Below are positions 15,187 to 18,246 of a stretch of 18,246 nucleotides of DNA, in pieces. Positions within the stretch are counted from its first letter, which is position 1, and each line of letters starts with the position of its first letter. The DNA comes from Pirellulaceae bacterium. GTDB taxonomy: Bacteria > Planctomycetota > Planctomycetia > Pirellulales > Pirellulaceae. A model generated the notes under the pieces. The model made no database searches. It was given only the letters and a program-made list of their open reading frames with translations, and was not told where the DNA came from. Where the stretch lies: the NCBI GenBank assembly GCA_020846515.1, contig JADLDX010000134.1, positions 1 through 18,246 on the forward strand, in the 5' to 3' direction. Position numbers and translations under genes: made by a program.

Positions 15187-17091
15187 TCAGCGAATGGCAA
15201 GATTGGTAATCTTTCCCTCAAACTTCCCCTTCGCGGTGTAAGCGGCTACCGGGGCTTTGTTGTCGTGGCCGAGGCAAAAGTCTTCTTTGGGCTGGGTGCG
15301 GATTAGGCCGGGACTGGTCGCGGTGACGGGGTCGTTTTGATCAAGTTGGAGGATGAGCTGACCTTTTGGGCTGAGCGTGGCGGTGATGCGATGCGGTTGG
15401 TTGTTGGCGGGGTAGTCCGTCTGGGCGGTGGTGAGGGTTTTGCCGTGGCGGATGGCCCAGATGAGCTTGCCGCCGCTGAGGTGGAGCGCATAGCCGGTGC
15501 TGGCACCGCCGTGGGCAATGAGTATGGCATCGTGCTGCGCGGTCGTGAGCTCGCAAGTGAGGGTGAAGGGCGTGTCGGCGATTTGCGAAGCGTTTTCGGC
15601 GTCGATGATGTCGCCGGGTTGGAGATTGGAGAGGTCGGTGGGCTTGGCTTTGCCCTTTGCCTTGGAAGCAGGGCGCGGCTTGGGTTTGTCGCTTGTGGGA
15701 TAAAGCGTGACGGGATTTTCGACTTCTCCAGCGGGGCGGCGGGATTGGGGGGCGTTACCGCCGATCTCGGCGGTCATGGCGTCGGCGAGTGCGGTGAGTT
15801 TGGCGACGATGTCGGGATGCTGGGCGGCGAGGTTGGTGCGTTCGCCGATTTCTTGATCGAGGTTGTAGAGACGCGGGTTCGTTTTGGCATCGCTGGCGGC
15901 TTCTTTGCCCATGGTTTCGGGCTGCGTGGACAAGGCGAGCTTCCAAGGGCCCTGGCGCACGGCCTGGAGGTGGTAACCCGTAAAGTAGTAGTGCGCCTCG
16001 CGCGGCGAATCGCTGCTCTGGCCAAAGAGCAGCGGGGAGAGGTCGCGACCATCGAGCACGGGCTCTGCGGGCACGTCGGCTCCAGCAATTTTCAGGCAGG
16101 TGGGCAGCACGTCGATGGTGCCGACGACAGCATCACACACGCTGCCGGGCGCGATCTTGCCAGGCCACCACGCGAGTGTGGGGACGCGCACGCCGCCTTC
16201 CCAAGTGCTGCCTTTGCCGCCGCGCAAAGGACCCGCGCTGCCGCCATCGGGGCCTTTGATAAGCCAAGGGCCGTTGTCGCTGGTGAAAAGGACGAGCGTG
16301 TTCTGGTCGAGTTGCAGCTCACGCAGCGTGTCGAACACGCGACCGACGCTGGCATCGACTTCCTGCACCCAGTCGCCAAAGCGGCCATTTTGTGAGCTGC
16401 CCTGGAAGGACTTGCCGGGATGGATGGGCGTGTGCACGGCGGTGTGCGGGAAGTAGAGGAAGAAAGGCTTGTCTTTGCTACCGCGGATGAACTTCACGGC
16501 CTCATCGGTGCAAAATTCCTCGATGCGGTCCTGGTCCGCCTCGTCGAGCAAACGCTCGACTTTTTCATCCCGCACAAGCGGCACCACGCGGCGGCCGTCC
16601 ACGCTGGAGGTTTTGAGCATATCATTGGAATACGGAATGCCGAAGTAGTGATCAAAGCCCTGCTTCGTTGGCAAGAACGCCGGTTGGTCGCCGAGGTGCC
16701 ACTTGCCGATGCATTGGGTGGCGTAGCCGAGCGGCCGCAAGCGGTCGGCGATGGTGTGCTCCTGCGGATGCAGCCCGCTCTTTGCGGCCGGCGGGTACAC
16801 CGCAGGCACGGAAACGCGTGCGCCATAGCACCCGGTCATGATCTGCGCTCGCGACACGCTGCATACCGGCGCGGCGTAGAAAGACGTGAGCTTCATCCCC
16901 TCCAACGCCATGCGGTCAAGGTGCGGCGTCTTCTGCTTCACCGCGCCGAAGGGCGCGATATCGCCATAGCCGAGGTCGTCGATAAAGTGGATGATAATGT
17001 TGGGCTTAGTCTGCGGAGCGTCAGCAGCCTGCAGCGCAGCCAGCGGCGCGAGCAGTAGGACGGTGAGGATGTTTCCGAATTGATTCTCCAT
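15187..17091 (-). CDS. Secreted arylsulfatase with non-consensus CSVSR active site and C-terminal LamG-like domain
   Basis: The 634-residue product has a signal peptide (ILTVLLLAPLAALQA), FIDD (Asp38, Asp39), the active-site CSVSRAQIMTG (Cys77), GKWHLG (Lys130, His132), HTAVHTP, SDNG (Asp272, Asn273) and GGKGSTWEGG (Lys293). The motif has Val79 where the formylglycine consensus wants Pro (or Ala), but every other catalytic residue is present. A Lys/Pro/Ala linker (about 469-485) leads to a beta-rich C-terminal domain (about 495-634: FTLTCELTT, ALHLSGGKLIWAIR, FEGKITNLAIR) that looks like a LamG/concanavalin-like lectin module and may bind the polysaccharide. The ATG at 17091 lies 2 nt after the stop of the upstream sulfatase, so the two are probably translationally coupled in one operon. 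The DNA is GC-rich (68 percent in a sampled 60 bp). Substrate unknown. Confidence 0.88.
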   Translation of the reverse strand: MENQFGNILTVLLLAPLAALQAADAPQTKPNIIIHFIDDLGYGDIAPFGAVKQKTPHLDRMALEGMKLTSFYAAPVCSVSRAQIMTGCYGARVSVPAVYPPAAKSGLHPQEHTIADRLRPLGYATQCIGKWHLGDQPAFLPTKQGFDHYFGIPYSNDMLKTSSVDGRRVVPLVRDEKVERLLDEADQDRIEEFCTDEAVKFIRGSKDKPFFLYFPHTAVHTPIHPGKSFQGSSQNGRFGDWVQEVDASVGRVFDTLRELQLDQNTLVLFTSDNGPWLIKGPDGGSAGPLRGGKGSTWEGGVRVPTLAWWPGKIAPGSVCDAVVGTIDVLPTCLKIAGADVPAEPVLDGRDLSPLLFGQSSDSPREAHYYFTGYHLQAVRQGPWKLALSTQPETMGKEAASDAKTNPRLYNLDQEIGERTNLAAQHPDIVAKLTALADAMTAEIGGNAPQSRRPAGEVENPVTLYPTSDKPKPRPASKAKGKAKPTDLSNLQPGDIIDAENASQIADTPFTLTCELTTAQHDAILIAHGGASTGYALHLSGGKLIWAIRHGKTLTTAQTDYPANNQPHRITATLSPKGQLILQLDQNDPVTATSPGLIRTQPKEDFCLGHDNKAPVAAYTAKGKFEGKITNLAIR

Positions 17092-17093
17092 GG

Positions 17094-18246
17094 TTATTTC
17101 TCTTTGGAGGATTTCTTGACGGCTCTCGGTGTCGTTGGCGAAGTGGGTGCCTCGGCCCGGAACGCATCCAACTGAGCTTTCAACTGTGCGGCCACCTGGG
17201 GGTGCTCGCGAACCACATTGCGCTGCTGCTGTGGGTCGGTTTCGAGTTGGAAGAGCTGTTCACGCGGCGCCTCGGGACGGATTTTGCCTTGACGATCCAC
17301 GTCACTCGTGACCTGGCCGGTGAATGCGATTTCACCGAGACCGTTGCCAAAGCCGCCCGAGCCTTGGGCACCGATGAAGACCCATGGGCCGGAGCGTAGC
17401 GTGAGGTTGGGTCGCATGTGTGGCTGAAGGACGACCGAATGGCGCATCGGTTTGACCGGATCGTCAATGATCGCGGGCAGCACATCCAGCGAATCGCGTC
17501 CGCTGCCGTCGGGGAGCTTGACCTCAAGCAGCGCGGCGAGCGTGCTGAGCAAGTCTACGTTCGCGATCAACTGCGTTGAGTTAGAACCGGCGGGAATTTT
17601 CCCCGGCCACTTCGCGATGAATGGAACTCGATGCCCACCCTCCCATGCGCCGAACTTGAACCCAAGTAGGTCGCCGTTCAGCCGGTGGCCGGCGGTCCAC
17701 GCGGCGCGTCCGCTGTCGTTGAGCATGCCGCCGTTGTCACTGGTAAAAAAGACGAGTGTGTTTTGTGTGGCACTAAGCTCGTCCACGGCACGCAGCACCT
17801 CGCCGACCATCCAGTCGAGTTCGTGGATGAAGTCGCCGTAGAGACCGCACTGGCTTGTCCCCTTGAAGCGCGGGTGCGGGGTGAAGGGGTGATGAATGTT
17901 ACCTGGCGCGAAGTAGAGGAAGAAAGGCTTGTCGCGCTTCTGTTTGAGCCATGCGACGGACTTCGCCGTGAGCGTCGTGCCGACTTGCTCATCGCGATAC
18001 AACTCATGCGCCCGCCGCGCGCCGCCAACAGCTTTAATGTTCTTTTTCTCCGGAAAATCCTGCGTGTAAATTCTCCCCTTCGCTGACTCGCCGAATACGA
18101 ACGGGTCCGCCGGATCAAGGCCGACCACGCGATGATTTTCTACGAACACAAACGGCGGGTGGCTATTCACGATGGGAATGCCGAAGTAGTAGTCGAAACC
18201 CGCCTCGAGCGGCCCCGGTTTCAAATCGCCGTTCCAGTCCGGGGTC
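17094..18246 (-). CDS. Arylsulfatase / N-acetylgalactosamine-6-sulfatase-like protein, N-terminus beyond window
   Basis: The frame is open at the right edge, so the signal peptide, metal-binding Asp pair and catalytic Cys are not visible. The visible part starts TPDWNGDLKPGPLEAGFDYYFGIP, the segment that normally follows GKWHLG. It continues with FFLYFAPGNIHHPFTPHPRFKGTS, YGDFIHELDWMVGEVL, TSDNGGM (the conserved Asp-Asn pair) and GAWEGGHRVPFIAKWPG. The C-terminal region ends in a Lys/Ser tail (VKKSSKEK). At least 384 residues are visible of a usual 480-550. The GFDYYFGIP and GTSQ/GSSQ...GDF segments resemble the gene at 15187-17091, so the pair may be distant tandem paralogues. The stop codon (17094-17096) is 2 nt from the next ATG, indicating coupling. 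Whether it has a normal CxPSR motif cannot be judged here. Confidence 0.88.
   Translation of the reverse strand, partial: TPDWNGDLKPGPLEAGFDYYFGIPIVNSHPPFVFVENHRVVGLDPADPFVFGESAKGRIYTQDFPEKKNIKAVGGARRAHELYRDEQVGTTLTAKSVAWLKQKRDKPFFLYFAPGNIHHPFTPHPRFKGTSQCGLYGDFIHELDWMVGEVLRAVDELSATQNTLVFFTSDNGGMLNDSGRAAWTAGHRLNGDLLGFKFGAWEGGHRVPFIAKWPGKIPAGSNSTQLIANVDLLSTLAALLEVKLPDGSGRDSLDVLPAIIDDPVKPMRHSVVLQPHMRPNLTLRSGPWVFIGAQGSGGFGNGLGEIAFTGQVTSDVDRQGKIRPEAPREQLFQLETDPQQQRNVVREHPQVAAQLKAQLDAFRAEAPTSPTTPRAVKKSSKEK

Noticed and set aside
15337..16395. 352-codon plus-strand frame
   Set aside because: Antisense to the GC-rich arylsulfatase; long antisense frames are expected in high-GC genes and its translation is low-complexity Gly/Ala/Val/Arg.

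Overview
The window looks like a planctomycete chromosome segment, probably Pirellulaceae/Rhodopirellula-like. It holds six intact or partial sulfatase domains of the type I (formylglycine) class plus one sulfatase remnant, a secreted glycoside hydrolase, and a giant repeat protein with the planctomycete-style N-terminal motif ETCESRRLLA. Intergenic spacers carry short repeats of a kind I associate with planctomycetes. The organism call is an inference from gene content; there is no rRNA or other marker gene here.

Layout from left to right. Positions 1-3711 (minus) hold a giant secreted or surface protein with about 18 ELWxxDGT repeats followed by RTX-type calcium-binding repeats; its C-terminus lies outside the window. 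Positions 3712-4600 hold one plus-strand Uma2-family gene framed by copies of a TGGGGTCAGGTCTC repeat. Positions 4709-9507 (minus) hold an iduronate-2-sulfatase-like enzyme, preceded by a 1065-residue protein in which two complete sulfatase domains are joined by a domain matching the VHL beta domain. Positions 9821-12821 (minus) hold a GH2 glycosidase followed 31 bp later by a second Uma2-family gene. Positions 12949-18246 (minus) are clearly more GC-rich in the genes I sampled. They carry an N-sulfoglucosamine-sulfohydrolase-like sulfatase, a decayed sulfatase cut off just before its catalytic cysteine (in a lower-GC spacer), and a tightly coupled pair of arylsulfatases. One of that pair has a CSVSR active-site motif and a LamG-like C-terminal domain; the other runs off the right edge.

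The sulfatases and GH2 enzyme probably work together outside the cytoplasm or in the periplasm to desulfate and cleave a sulfated polysaccharide. The S1_7-like and S1_8-like sulfatases suggest uronate/glucosamine-type sulfate esters or N-sulfates, but the substrate cannot be read from sequence. No formylglycine-generating enzyme, transporter or regulator lies in the window. The most unusual items are the sulfatase-VHL-sulfatase fusion, the CSVSR active site, the repeat-framed Uma2 gene and the mosaic composition of the right third.
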